DNA of 35,105 bases from JBBAFM01 sp041655415. GTDB lineage: Bacteria; Bacillota; Clostridia; Peptostreptococcales; JAAYPU01. The position numbers were made by a program, and so were the translations under genes. This document shows, in pieces, positions 7,135 to 15,174 of this stretch (position 1 is the stretch's first letter; every line of letters begins with the position of its first letter). The DNA is taken from positions 1 to 35,105 of the forward strand of contig CAYSBC010000016.1 of the NCBI GenBank assembly GCA_964429195.1. Reading direction: 5' to 3'. The notes under the pieces are model-generated. The model searched no databases. It had not been told where the DNA came from and saw only the letters and a list, made by a program, of their open reading frames with translations.

Positions 7135-7160
7135 CTATCGGTTACTCCACATGATATTTA
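7135..7160 (-). promoter_or_regulatory. Sigma-D (sigma-28) type promoter of the flgM operon
   Basis: Minus strand: TAAA (7160-7157), 14 bases, ACCGATAG (7142-7135), about 36 bases before the flgM start codon. The spacing equals that of the flagellin promoter at 2968-2993. It lies just beyond the terminator of the upstream chemotaxis operon, so flgM-csrA is an independent unit. Confidence 0.75.
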
Positions 7161-7195
7161 ATACTCTTTAGCATAATTTCCGAACTTTTTATTCT

Positions 7196-7226
7196 AAAAA
7201 AGTGGAGCAGATGAATTATCTACTCC
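7196..7226 (-). terminator. Rho-independent terminator after fliY
   Basis: Stem GGAGTAGAT/ATCTGCTCC on the minus strand (7218-7226 with 7204-7212, one G-U pair, loop of five). It is followed by AC and six T residues (7201-7196). It begins 17 bases after the fliY stop codon and closes the chemotaxis operon. Confidence 0.85.
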
Positions 7227-7242
7227 AAAATACTAGCTGTCA

Positions 7243-8352
7243 TTATTTTAAACTCTTTACCCTATCTTGAGCACTTATTATCGTATTAATTCTGATACCA
7301 AATTTTTCATCTAGGACAACAACTTCTCCTCGTGCCACAAGCTTCCCATTGGCAAAAATATCGAGAGGTTCCTCCGCATACTTATTCAATTCAACAATAG
7401 AACCTGGTTCCAAGGATAAAACATCTTTTATTGACCTTTGGGTTTTCCCTAGAATAACACTGATTTCAAGCGGAACATCCAGTATTAAATCAATATTCCT
7501 CATCTCATTTTTTAAGTGTCCAGGAGTTAATTCTGTAAATTCAGGTTTTTGTATATGCATCTGCGCAGACATTTGCGGCGGTGTTTGAGGCGGCATCTGA
7601 GGCGGTGTTTGAGGCGGCATCTGAGGCGGCGTTTGGAGCGGCTCTTCTAAAAAACTATCCGTGGCCGGAATCTCTTTTTTTGTCTTCTCTCCAATGAGTC
7701 TAAGCATGGATTCTGCAATATCCTTGGCTGTTTCCATGCTGTAAACCTGCATAATTTCACTATCAATCAATCCTTCTATTTTGAGGTTAAAATGGCTGCA
7801 TACAATCGTCGATTCAGGTAATATTCCATTTATCGTAATCTCTTCGTCTGTTTTCTTCAGCTGAGTAATCGGTGGATTAATATCAACTCTTCGATTTAAC
7901 ATGGTCGATACAGCCGTAGAGGCCGATCCTATCATTTGATTCATGGCTTCTGATACTGCACTCATTTCTAATTCTGATAAATCCTCATCATTGTAGGTAC
8001 TTCCATCTAAACCCATCATTAGGTTTGCAATAATGGAAGCATCTTTAATGGACATCATTAAGATATTATTTCCATGAAGCCCCTTTTCAAATTGGACTTG
8101 CAAGATAACATAAGGTGTCAAAAGCTTGTTTATAATTTTTTCCATTGTCATGATTTCAACCCGAGGTGTTGTTATCGCTACTGATTTATTCAAAAGGGTG
8201 GATAATGTAGTAGCAGAGGTAGCCATAGAGATGTTGCCAACCTCACCGAGAATATCCTTTTCGCTATCGGATAAATCCGGCATTTCTTTTAGTCTAGCTT
8301 CTCTTTGTAATAATGAATTAATTTCTTCTTGAGATAAAAATGTATCACTCAC
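7243..8352 (-). CDS. fliY: Flagellar motor switch phosphatase FliY
   Basis: C-ring switch component that also dephosphorylates CheY-P. Domains in order: an N-terminal CheY-P-binding peptide (FLSQEEINSLLQ); a CheC-like domain (about 25-225) with two intact phosphatase motifs of the form D/S-x3-E-x2-N (D33-E37-N40 and S131-E135-N138); a Pro/Gln/Met linker (about 236-262); and a C-terminal FliN domain (about 280-369, LDVPLEISVILGKTQRSIKD). It is 369 aa, close to the Bacillus protein. It starts at a GTG that overlaps the fliM stop by 8 bp. No cheC or cheX gene is visible in the window, so FliY may be the main CheY-P sink here. Confidence 0.95.
   Translation of the reverse strand: MSDTFLSQEEINSLLQREARLKEMPDLSDSEKDILGEVGNISMATSATTLSTLLNKSVAITTPRVEIMTMEKIINKLLTPYVILQVQFEKGLHGNNILMMSIKDASIIANLMMGLDGSTYNDEDLSELEMSAVSEAMNQMIGSASTAVSTMLNRRVDINPPITQLKKTDEEITINGILPESTIVCSHFNLKIEGLIDSEIMQVYSMETAKDIAESMLRLIGEKTKKEIPATDSFLEEPLQTPPQMPPQTPPQMPPQTPPQMSAQMHIQKPEFTELTPGHLKNEMRNIDLILDVPLEISVILGKTQRSIKDVLSLEPGSIVELNKYAEEPLDIFANGKLVARGEVVVLDEKFGIRINTIISAQDRVKSLK
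7578..7637. repeat. 12-bp tandem repeat inside fliY
   Basis: Five 12-bp units. On the plus strand, gcggtgtttgag and gcggcatctgag alternate twice, then a diverged fifth unit follows. They encode PPQT/PPQM repeats at about residues 239-258 of FliY, in the linker between the CheC-like and FliN domains. The unit is a multiple of three, so copy number can change without a frameshift. Confidence 0.9.
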
Positions 8353-9340
8353 ATCCGCACATTTCCTTTCCTATATCTTCTATAACTTGAACAGCTAATT
8401 TTCCATTATGCAATCCTGGTTGTACATATATTTTTTCTTTTTTATCAACCAATATTTTCATAGGGCTATTGACCTTGGTGTCTAATAACAGAATATCGCC
8501 TACATTTAAGCCTATAAATTCACTTACATTAATCTTCGTCTTGCCTAATAATACTTCTATTTCCAATTCCACCTTATGTAATAAGTCTTCTATTACTTTT
8601 CCATAGATATTATTGTCCCCACTACTCTTCACACTATCATAGTTCCTTATTTCTAATTTATCGGCAATAACCTCTAAGGTTCTAAAGGGAATACATAAAT
8701 TTATTAATGTATTTTCCTCCATTATCTGTGCCTTAAAGGTGATAAGAACAACAATATCATTATGAGGTAATGCCTGTTGCAGTAAGGGGTTTGTTTCTAT
8801 ATTGCCAAATTCAGTGACCACTTCAACAATATCTCCCCAAACATTTTTATAATTATCGATCATATCATTCATGATGTTCTCTATAACCATCATTTCAATA
8901 TCTGTCAGTTCACGAGTATCAAACCCATTGGATAACATGCCACCAAAATACAGATCAATCATGTGAAAGCAAAAACTTGGATTAAGCTCCAGTATACAAA
9001 CGCCCTCTAAAGGCTTGCACGTAAAATAGCCTAGGGTAGTAGGATTAGGAATGGACCTTATAAACTCCCCAAAGGTTACCTGCTCCAAAGAAGCTACAAT
9101 TAGTTTAACATTATTCCTAACCTGATTGGATAATATATTGGATATTATCCGCGCATAGTTTTCATGGATACCCTTGAGTGTTTGAATCTGCTCTTTAGAC
9201 AGTTTATTTGGTCTTCTAAAATCATAGTTCTTTGCTTTTTTATAATAGCTACTAGCTTCAATCTGTTTTGTATCCACTTCACCGGTGGAAAGTGCATTGA
9301 TTAGACTATCAATCTCGTCTTGTGAAAGTACATTTTGCAT
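8345..9340 (-). CDS. fliM: Flagellar motor switch protein FliM
   Basis: C-ring protein that binds CheY-P and sets the direction of rotation. It is 331 aa, as usual. The N-terminal CheY-P-binding segment is LSQDEIDSLINAL (residues 5-17). The middle CheC-like domain runs roughly 45-230 and includes IPNPTTLGYFTCKPLEG. The C-terminal FliN-like domain (about 245-320) contains VELEIEVLLGKTKINVSEF. It lies between cheY and fliY and overlaps fliY by 8 bp, suggesting translational coupling. Confidence 0.96.
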   Translation of the reverse strand: MQNVLSQDEIDSLINALSTGEVDTKQIEASSYYKKAKNYDFRRPNKLSKEQIQTLKGIHENYARIISNILSNQVRNNVKLIVASLEQVTFGEFIRSIPNPTTLGYFTCKPLEGVCILELNPSFCFHMIDLYFGGMLSNGFDTRELTDIEMMVIENIMNDMIDNYKNVWGDIVEVVTEFGNIETNPLLQQALPHNDIVVLITFKAQIMEENTLINLCIPFRTLEVIADKLEIRNYDSVKSSGDNNIYGKVIEDLLHKVELEIEVLLGKTKINVSEFIGLNVGDILLLDTKVNSPMKILVDKKEKIYVQPGLHNGKLAVQVIEDIGKEMCGCE

Positions 9341-9373
9341 TACATTGACCTACCTTTCAACATGGATCCTTAG

Positions 9374-9736
9374 TTATATCAGTGCCTTACTCATTGCCTC
9401 TATAACCCGATCCGAATTAAATGGTTTAACAACAAAATCAATAGCACCTGCTTTGATAGCGTCCATGACCATGCTCTGCTGACCCATTGCACTGCACATA
9501 ATAACCCTTGCACCAGGATCATAGGCTTTTATCCTTTTCAGTGCTTCTATTCCATTCATTTCCGGCATAGTTATATCCATAGTTACAATATCCGGTTTTG
9601 AAGCCTTGTACTGATCAACAGCTGTAAGACCATTTTCAGCCTCTGCCACTACTTCGAATCCATTCTTTTCCAGTATCTCCCTGACCATCATTCTCATAAA
9701 TACTGCATCATCGACTATTAAAACTCTTTTCCCCAT
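9374..9736 (-). CDS. cheY: Chemotaxis response regulator CheY
   Basis: Single receiver domain (120 aa), phosphorylated by CheA; it binds FliM and FliY. All receiver landmarks are present: the acidic pair Asp9-Asp10, the phosphoacceptor Asp54 in VTMDITMPEMNG, the Ser in MCSAMG, and the Lys in VVKPFN. No output domain follows. The start ATG has AGGAGG ten bases upstream. It lies between cheB and fliM. Because the neighbouring cheB lacks a receiver domain, this is the only receiver in the operon. Confidence 0.96.
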   Translation of the reverse strand: MGKRVLIVDDAVFMRMMVREILEKNGFEVVAEAENGLTAVDQYKASKPDIVTMDITMPEMNGIEALKRIKAYDPGARVIMCSAMGQQSMVMDAIKAGAIDFVVKPFNSDRVIEAMSKALI

Positions 9737-9765
9737 TATCCTAGTACCTCCTCTGATTTTCTAAA

Positions 9766-10371
9766 TCATCTCGTCATTTCGTACAATTCTCTCGCTATGC
9801 TCTCTAAAGGTAATTGTTTAGTCACAGCTCCTATTTCATAGGCTGCTTTTGGCATACCATAGACGATAGATGTCTTTTCATCCTGACCAATTGTCATGGC
9901 CCCTTTGTTGCGCATAGCTAAAAGCCCCTGGGCCCCATCCTTCCCCATACCTGTCAACAAAACACCTATGGCCTTTTTCCCGACTTCCTTTGCTATGGAG
10001 TGAAACAAAACATCTACCGAAGGACAATGCCCATTGACTTTGTCCTCTTCCAGACCCTTTTGCGTCCGTATAAAATATTGACTGCCTTTCTTTTCTACCA
10101 TCATATGAAAACCTCCAGGAGCTATCAATACTTTACCAGGCGTAATTTCATCACCGTCAGTGGCTTCTTTCACATCGAATATGCAATTTTTATTGAGCCT
10201 CTCTGCATAGAGGGCCGTAAAAACAGGAGGCATATGTTGTACAATGACGATACCCGGTAATTCAGCATTTTCAAATTCCTTTAAGATATCATAAATTGCA
10301 TTTGTTCCACCGGTAGAAGCCCCTATGGCTATAACTTTAGCAATTGATGCCATGCTTTTCCCTTCAATCAT
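9766..10371 (-). CDS. cheB: CheB-type methylesterase catalytic domain without receiver
   Basis: Removes methyl groups from (or deamidates) chemoreceptor glutamates during adaptation. Only the catalytic domain is present, at 201 aa against about 350 for full CheB. The catalytic triad is intact: Ser19 in GASTGG, His46 in VQHMPP and Asp145 in TGMGKDG. There is no N-terminal receiver domain, so CheA cannot activate it by phosphorylation in the classic way. The ATG overlaps the cheR stop (ATGA), placing it in the operon. An alternative ATG lies six codons further in (10353), also with a fair ribosome binding site, and would not change the conclusion. Confidence 0.92.
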   Translation of the reverse strand: MIEGKSMASIAKVIAIGASTGGTNAIYDILKEFENAELPGIVIVQHMPPVFTALYAERLNKNCIFDVKEATDGDEITPGKVLIAPGGFHMMVEKKGSQYFIRTQKGLEEDKVNGHCPSVDVLFHSIAKEVGKKAIGVLLTGMGKDGAQGLLAMRNKGAMTIGQDEKTSIVYGMPKAAYEIGAVTKQLPLESIARELYEMTR

Positions 10372-11198
10372 GCCTCTTCCTTTCTATATACAGCAGGTTG
10401 GATATAGTTATACCTCGAAGCATTTCTATCTATACTTTCCGCATGTCCGATAAAGAGATACCCTCCCGGTTCCATCATTTCATAAAACTTGTCCACCAGT
10501 TTATTCTTGGTTTCTGCATCAAAGTAAATCATGACATTTCGGCAAAATATAACATGAAGCCTCCTCTTAAAAGGGAACGGGTCCATCAGATTAAATCTTT
10601 TAAAAATAATCCTGCTTTTTATTTCATTCTTGATGATGCTGTTATCCTCATCCAACCTTTGAAAATACTTGTTCTTCCACTCTGGCGGCATCTTGTCAAT
10701 AGCTTCATTGGGGTAAACCCCTTCTCGTGCTTTAGCCAAAGCATTTGTCGATATATCCGTTGCTAAAATATCCGTATTCCATGATGCATAGCTTTCTCGC
10801 AATACATCCTTGATAATCATTTGCAGTGTATAAGGTTCTTCACCTGTAGCACATCCTGCACTCCATATCCTCATATCCTTTGATAGGGCTTCTTTTTTTA
10901 CCAAAGAGGGTAAAACAATATTCTTCATATATTCAAAATGCTTATGCTCTCGATAAAAATAAGTATAATTTGTTGTCAGCTTATTGATCATCTCAATAAC
11001 CGTATTTCCGGTCTTATCTTCCTGAATATGCTCAAAATAATCATTTATCGTGTTAAATCCCTTAGTCTTGACTATGTTCCCCAGTCTGCTAATAATAAAA
11101 GTCCTTTTTTTTTCTGATAGAGAAATTCCATAATTCTCTCTTATATAAGTAGAAATTTTAGCATATTCGTCTTGTGAAATTTCTAAATGACTATGCAC
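10368..11198 (-). CDS. cheR: Chemoreceptor methyltransferase CheR
   Basis: Transfers methyl groups from S-adenosylmethionine to receptor glutamates. It is 276 aa, as usual. The N-terminal helical domain (about 1-80) includes YGISLSEKKRTFIISRL. The methyltransferase domain has the SAM loop WSAGCATGEEPYT (about 108-120), a DILATDIS acidic strand and FCRNVMIYF (about 215-225). The start is GTG with GGAGG six bases ahead, and the ribosome binding site overlaps the end of cheW. The stop overlaps the cheB start. Having cheR and cheB adjacent balances methylation and demethylation. Confidence 0.96.
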   Translation of the reverse strand: MHSHLEISQDEYAKISTYIRENYGISLSEKKRTFIISRLGNIVKTKGFNTINDYFEHIQEDKTGNTVIEMINKLTTNYTYFYREHKHFEYMKNIVLPSLVKKEALSKDMRIWSAGCATGEEPYTLQMIIKDVLRESYASWNTDILATDISTNALAKAREGVYPNEAIDKMPPEWKNKYFQRLDEDNSIIKNEIKSRIIFKRFNLMDPFPFKRRLHVIFCRNVMIYFDAETKNKLVDKFYEMMEPGGYLFIGHAESIDRNASRYNYIQPAVYRKEEA

Positions 11199-11199
11199 C

Positions 11200-11700
11200 T
11201 TATACCTCCATATCTAACATCTTCCTAATATCCAGTAGCATAATGATGCAATTATTTAAATGAGCTATCCCATGTATATATTCTACATTTTTTTCTTTTT
11301 GTAATTTTGGAGTTTCTGCAATTTGATTTTCTTTTATATTCAAGACTTCAGATACTCTGTCTACAATAAGGCCCACCATCATATCGCCATGACTGACGAC
11401 TATAATACACGTTCTATCGTCATATTCTATAGGTTGCTTCTTGAGTCTCACCCTTACTTCAATGACAGGTATAATTTGACCCCTGAGGTTGATAACCCCC
11501 TTGACATACTCAGCTTGCTCCGGTACAAAAGTAATGTCTTGCATCTCTATGATTTGCACAATGTCTTTTATTTCAATACCATAGGATTCGGAGTCTATTT
11601 CAAAGGTTAAATATTTTACAGGTATGCCTTCTAATCCTTCAACTTCTACTTTTTCTTTTACACTATTTCCATCCGCTTTTAAAATATTTTTTACTGCCAT
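11200..11700 (-). CDS. cheW: Chemotaxis coupling protein CheW
   Basis: SH3-like adaptor linking CheA to chemoreceptor arrays at the membrane. It is 166 aa. After a short N-terminal tail, the CheW fold begins at VKYLTFEIDSESYGI (about residue 28) and includes VKGVINLRGQIIPVIE (about 64-80), the best conserved segment of the family. It is followed directly by cheR and preceded by cheA in the same operon. Confidence 0.96.
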   Translation of the reverse strand: MAVKNILKADGNSVKEKVEVEGLEGIPVKYLTFEIDSESYGIEIKDIVQIIEMQDITFVPEQAEYVKGVINLRGQIIPVIEVRVRLKKQPIEYDDRTCIIVVSHGDMMVGLIVDRVSEVLNIKENQIAETPKLQKEKNVEYIHGIAHLNNCIIMLLDIRKMLDMEV

Positions 11701-11735
11701 CTATCTCGCCCCCATTTTTTTATATCTTGAACAAT

Positions 11736-13670
11736 CTAAGCCATGACCAACCCTACAGGGTCCAAAATAAGGCATATTCCCCCATCGGCCAAATGAGCAC
11801 AACCGGAAATCCCTGGAATCTTTCGGATATAGGAGGATAAGCTTTTTACCACTAATTGCCCTTCACCAATGAGTTGGTCGACAAATATGCACGAATTATA
11901 TTCTTCATTTTCAAGCATAACAAAAATACCATGCTCTAAGTCAGTGCTATCTGTCTTAATTCCGTACCTTTCATGCAGTTTAATGATAGAATAACATTTT
12001 CCCCTTACCATCACCATGCTGTTTCCTTCAGCATCTTGGATAATATCCTTCTTTTTTCCTTTAAAAGCTTCTCGGATGCTCGTGATAGGCAAGGTAAATT
12101 TATTTTTCCCAACTTGCATAATCATGCCATCAATAATCGCGAGGGTAAGTGGAATTTTTAATGTAATTGTACTCCCTTCATCCTTATGGCTATCAACCAA
12201 TACTATACCGCCAATCCTTTCCATTTCTCCTAGAACCGCATCCATTCCTACTCCTCTACCAGAATAGTTGGTTACTTCATTTTTTGTTGAAAAGCCAGGA
12301 TTAAATATCATGTTGTAAACTTCCTTGTCGCTATAGTCCTCCTTGGATTTCCTTAACATGCCCCTTTCTTCTGCTTTAGTGAGAATACGTTCTTTATCTA
12401 ACCCCTTTCCGTCATCTCGAACAATAATCCATACATCACCTCCGGAATTTCTTGCCTCCAAAATAACCGTCCCTTTTCGAGGTTTTCCTTTGCTTGCTCT
12501 TTCCTCAGGCATTTCAATGCCATGATCAATAGCATTTCGAATTAAATGCATCAACGGATCAGCAATATGTTCGATGATGTTTTTATCTACTTCAGTCTCC
12601 TGACCGCTTAAAACCAACTCCACTTCTTTATTGGTCTTTGTGCATATGTCTCTTACAATTCTATGCATTTTTTGAAATGTTGCAGATAAAGGTACCATTC
12701 GGATTTCCATGACAACATCTTGAATTTCATTGATTATTTTTCTCATTTGCGAACTTGCCTTTTCAATGCTCTTGATGTTGAGTTGTTTTAATTCAGGATT
12801 TTGTGTCACCATGGATTCGGATACAACAAGTTCACCCACTAAATTCATCAGTGTATCAAGCTTATCCACATTCACATGAATATACTTTTGTAATCTCGTG
12901 TTATGGTTGATGACTTCCTGGGCACTTTCTTTATCCTCGTCAGCATTTCCATTAAACTTTGTTTTATAGTTATCCAATTCTTCTTTGGATATTTCTTCAA
13001 GTCTCCTATTCATAATAAAGGAAACTCGATTGAAATAATATTCTAATTCTTCTTTTGTCTGCTCACAGTTTATAGCTAATTGGAATCCATCTTTCTTTAT
13101 TATTCTAATACTCTTGTCCCCATCTTCCAGGTCCACCGGATAATGATAAATAGTACAGCCCAATTCAGTTAAATTATGTACTACTCTGAAAGCCCTTATG
13201 TTTTCCATTTGTGCTTCTTCCTCAAACATGAGTTTTATATAAAAGTTTTGCTTGTTCTTATTAAAGTTCACAGATTTTAGGGATTCTAACAATTGTACTA
13301 TGGTTTCTATTAAAGGACTTGTTTCAGAGTGAGCGGAATCATCCTTTTCTATTTTAGATAATTCCTCCTTAAAATAGTCTATCCCGGCTAAAAGAATGTC
13401 TGTAATTAATGCGTAATCTACATTTTCAGGTTGCTTTGTTCTTAAAAAATCAAATAAATCTTCAGTAGCATGAGCCAGATTTGCAATATTGTCATACTTC
13501 ATCATCATCGAGTTTCCTTTGATTGTGTGCATAATCCTGAAGATTTCATTAATAGTGTCTTGCATGTTATCCTCTTTCTCACTAGCTAAAATAACACGCT
13601 CCAATTGCTCCAATAGTTGATAGGTTTCATAAACAAAAACACCTATCATCGGATCTCTTTCTTCCCCCAT
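11736..13670 (-). CDS. cheA: Chemotaxis histidine kinase CheA
   Basis: Receptor-controlled kinase that phosphorylates CheY. Domains in order: P1 with phospho-acceptor His48 in IMHTIKGNS; a P2-like regulator-binding domain (about 155-250); the P3 dimerisation helices (VDKLDTLMNLVGELVV); the P4 ATPase with N box HLIRNAIDHGIE, G1 DDGKGLD and G2 SGRGVGMDAV; and the P5 CheW-like domain to the C-terminus. I chose the ATG at 13670 (644 aa), which has AGGGGG six bases upstream. The open frame extends 26 codons further without a ribosome binding site. It is the first gene of the chemotaxis operon. I could not find a convincing promoter in front of it. Confidence 0.97.
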   Translation of the reverse strand: MGEERDPMIGVFVYETYQLLEQLERVILASEKEDNMQDTINEIFRIMHTIKGNSMMMKYDNIANLAHATEDLFDFLRTKQPENVDYALITDILLAGIDYFKEELSKIEKDDSAHSETSPLIETIVQLLESLKSVNFNKNKQNFYIKLMFEEEAQMENIRAFRVVHNLTELGCTIYHYPVDLEDGDKSIRIIKKDGFQLAINCEQTKEELEYYFNRVSFIMNRRLEEISKEELDNYKTKFNGNADEDKESAQEVINHNTRLQKYIHVNVDKLDTLMNLVGELVVSESMVTQNPELKQLNIKSIEKASSQMRKIINEIQDVVMEIRMVPLSATFQKMHRIVRDICTKTNKEVELVLSGQETEVDKNIIEHIADPLMHLIRNAIDHGIEMPEERASKGKPRKGTVILEARNSGGDVWIIVRDDGKGLDKERILTKAEERGMLRKSKEDYSDKEVYNMIFNPGFSTKNEVTNYSGRGVGMDAVLGEMERIGGIVLVDSHKDEGSTITLKIPLTLAIIDGMIMQVGKNKFTLPITSIREAFKGKKKDIIQDAEGNSMVMVRGKCYSIIKLHERYGIKTDSTDLEHGIFVMLENEEYNSCIFVDQLIGEGQLVVKSLSSYIRKIPGISGCAHLADGGICLILDPVGLVMA

Positions 13671-13901
13671 TTTATACCCCCTTGAAATACCCTCCATTTT
13701 TTTACTGCTACTAACATCCATAATAATATGATTTTTATAAAAGCACAATCCATACTTCCAAAAAATACGACATTATCCACTATTTTATGAACTTTTTCTA
13801 CCATACATCCCTCTAGGGCATCGTTATCCAGACATTTTTGCGCATAGATTCAATGATTATGGATAAATTATTAATGTATTATTCAGAAAGGGGATTTTTA
13901 C

Positions 13902-14588
13902 ATGCTCATAATATTTATTCGGACATTCATCCTGTATTTTATAGTACTTCTTATCATTCGCATGATGGGCAAATCAGAACTTTCAGAATTAGAGCCCTTT
14001 CAACTCGTAGTATTGCTCATCATTTCTGAGCTGGCTGCCACTCCCATGGGAGACTCCAGTGTACCTTTAATCTATGGTGTTACTGCTTTCTTTTCCCTCT
14101 TTTTCTTTCAGGTGCTGGTTTCCATTCTAACTATGAAGAGTAAATTGGCGCGGACATTATTGACCGGTAAACCTAGTATTTTAATTGATAAAGGGAAAAT
14201 TAATGAAAAGGAATTGGAAAAACTGCGAATCAATATGAACGATTTAACAGAACAACTCCGAGCAAAAGATTATGCTTCTTTGGATGAAGTAGAATATGCC
14301 ATACTGGAGACAAATGGTGAGCTTACTGTTATTCCTAAACCTGAACATAAACCTGTCACACTTAAAGATTTAAATATATTCCCTAAAATTCATAATCTGA
14401 CTTTGCCTTTAATCGTAGATGGTGTTCTTTATGAGTCCAATTTAGAACAAGTCGAATTAACAGAAGACTGGTTAAAAGCTCAGCTGGCACATAGCTGTAT
14501 TGAAGACTATTCCGAAATCGTCTTCTGTTATATTGACGAAATTGGGAAATTACATGTTCATAGGAGAAATAAAGGAGAATCGAATTGA
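13902..14588 (+). CDS. DUF421 (YetF/YcaP family) membrane protein
   Basis: Conserved membrane protein of unknown function, 228 aa. Three hydrophobic segments (about residues 2-20, 30-48 and 53-76) form the N-terminal membrane part. It carries the family hallmark RMMGKSELSELEPFQLVVL. Behind it lies a soluble part with the typical PSILIDKGKIN and LRAKDYASLDEVEYAILE motifs, then a second small domain beginning LPLIVDGVLYE. The start ATG has AAAGGGG upstream. It overlaps the next gene by four bases (TTGA), so the two are a translationally coupled pair, an arrangement I recall from other Firmicutes. It is divergent from cheA. Confidence 0.9.
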   Translation: MLIIFIRTFILYFIVLLIIRMMGKSELSELEPFQLVVLLIISELAATPMGDSSVPLIYGVTAFFSLFFFQVLVSILTMKSKLARTLLTGKPSILIDKGKINEKELEKLRINMNDLTEQLRAKDYASLDEVEYAILETNGELTVIPKPEHKPVTLKDLNIFPKIHNLTLPLIVDGVLYESNLEQVELTEDWLKAQLAHSCIEDYSEIVFCYIDEIGKLHVHRRNKGESN

Positions 14589-14965
14589 AAACCTTAATCG
14601 TTGCTATACTTTGCGTCATTATCATTATCTGCTTATGGGCATTCTTAGTGAATTATATGGATTATTCTGTCAACCTTCTCGTATCTGAACTGAACAGGGT
14701 GGAAGATGCGGTTCTTGATAATAATTGGGAAAATGTCAATAAAAACATGACGGATTTTACTGAATTATGGATGGATTACAAAGAGATTTATGGTTTATTT
14801 GTTGATGAAGATTTATTGTTCGCGATTGATGCCTTTCAAGCTCAGGTTGAAGCCTTTATTTTTTTTGAAGAGCAAACCGATGTATTAGCTACCATTCACA
14901 CCCTTAAACACGAACTCCTCAATATCCATAGAAGGGAATTGCTAACCCCTCGCAATATTCTATAA
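14585..14965 (+). CDS. DUF4363-like small membrane-anchored protein
   Basis: A 126-aa protein with one N-terminal membrane helix (about residues 3-24) and a helical, acidic extracytoplasmic part rich in Trp/Asn/Asp (DNNWENVNKNMTDFTELW). This pattern matches DUF4363, whose function is unknown. It starts at TTG, overlapping the stop of the DUF421 gene, with AAAGGAG eight bases upstream. The coupling suggests the two proteins work together in the membrane. No terminator is visible before the folT promoter. Confidence 0.82.
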   Translation: MKTLIVAILCVIIIICLWAFLVNYMDYSVNLLVSELNRVEDAVLDNNWENVNKNMTDFTELWMDYKEIYGLFVDEDLLFAIDAFQAQVEAFIFFEEQTDVLATIHTLKHELLNIHRRELLTPRNIL

Positions 14966-14975
14966 CAACAATTGC

Positions 14976-15004
14976 TTTACATCCCTATATAAATCTTGTA
15001 TCAT
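14976..15004 (+). promoter_or_regulatory. Sigma-A promoter of folT
   Basis: TTTACA (14976-14981), 17 bases, TATCAT (14999-15004). The predicted start falls at about 15011, the first base of the riboswitch P1 stem, which is strong mutual support. Confidence 0.72.
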
Positions 15005-15010
15005 GTGAGA

Positions 15011-15103
15011 AATAGAGTAAGTATTACGCGTTAAGTGTTAAAGGATGGGATGTCGCCTTTAAACGAAGAGCTGATCTCGCGTTGTAATACTGCGTCCGCT
15101 ATT
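15011..15103 (+). ncRNA. Tetrahydrofolate (THF) riboswitch
   Basis: The closing stem is AATAG (15011-15015) with CTATT (15099-15103). The conserved blocks of the THF-I aptamer appear in order: CGCGTTAAGTGTT, GGATGGGATGTCG, ACGAAG, a CTC/GAG hairpin with GCG, then TGCGTCCGC. The order and wording follow the known folT-linked class in clostridia. It sits between a promoter and a terminator-like hairpin in front of folT. It is expected to bind reduced folate and lower folT expression. Confidence 0.92.
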
Positions 15104-15119
15104 ATTTAAAGGGATTGTA

Positions 15120-15174
15120 TTTTCTTTTCTCTTTAGTGCACGCATCACTCTAAAAGAGAGGAGGAAATTTTTTT
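15120..15174 (+). terminator. Terminator hairpin that also buries the folT ribosome binding site
   Basis: The 5' arm at 15120-15138 pairs with 15146-15167. AGTG/CACT is the inner stem, then a 3-base bulge (15150-15152), then 15 consecutive pairs including three G-U. The loop is CACGCAT. Seven T residues (15168-15174) follow, and the folT ATG comes directly after. The Shine-Dalgarno GAGGAGG is inside the 3' arm. The 5' arm (TCTCTTTA, 15128-15135) can instead pair with TAAAGGGA (15107-15114), a candidate antiterminator beside the riboswitch stem. Confidence 0.75.

Noticed and set aside
13842..13870. GCATA-N17-TAAATTA, a possible forespore sigma-G type promoter before the DUF421 gene
   Set aside because: The -10 part differs from CATWMTA at three of seven positions; a chance match is likely.
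13671..13901. Search for a sigma-D or sigma-A promoter of the chemotaxis operon in the gap upstream of cheA
   Set aside because: No pair of boxes with acceptable spacing was convincing; the promoter is either non-standard or further upstream.
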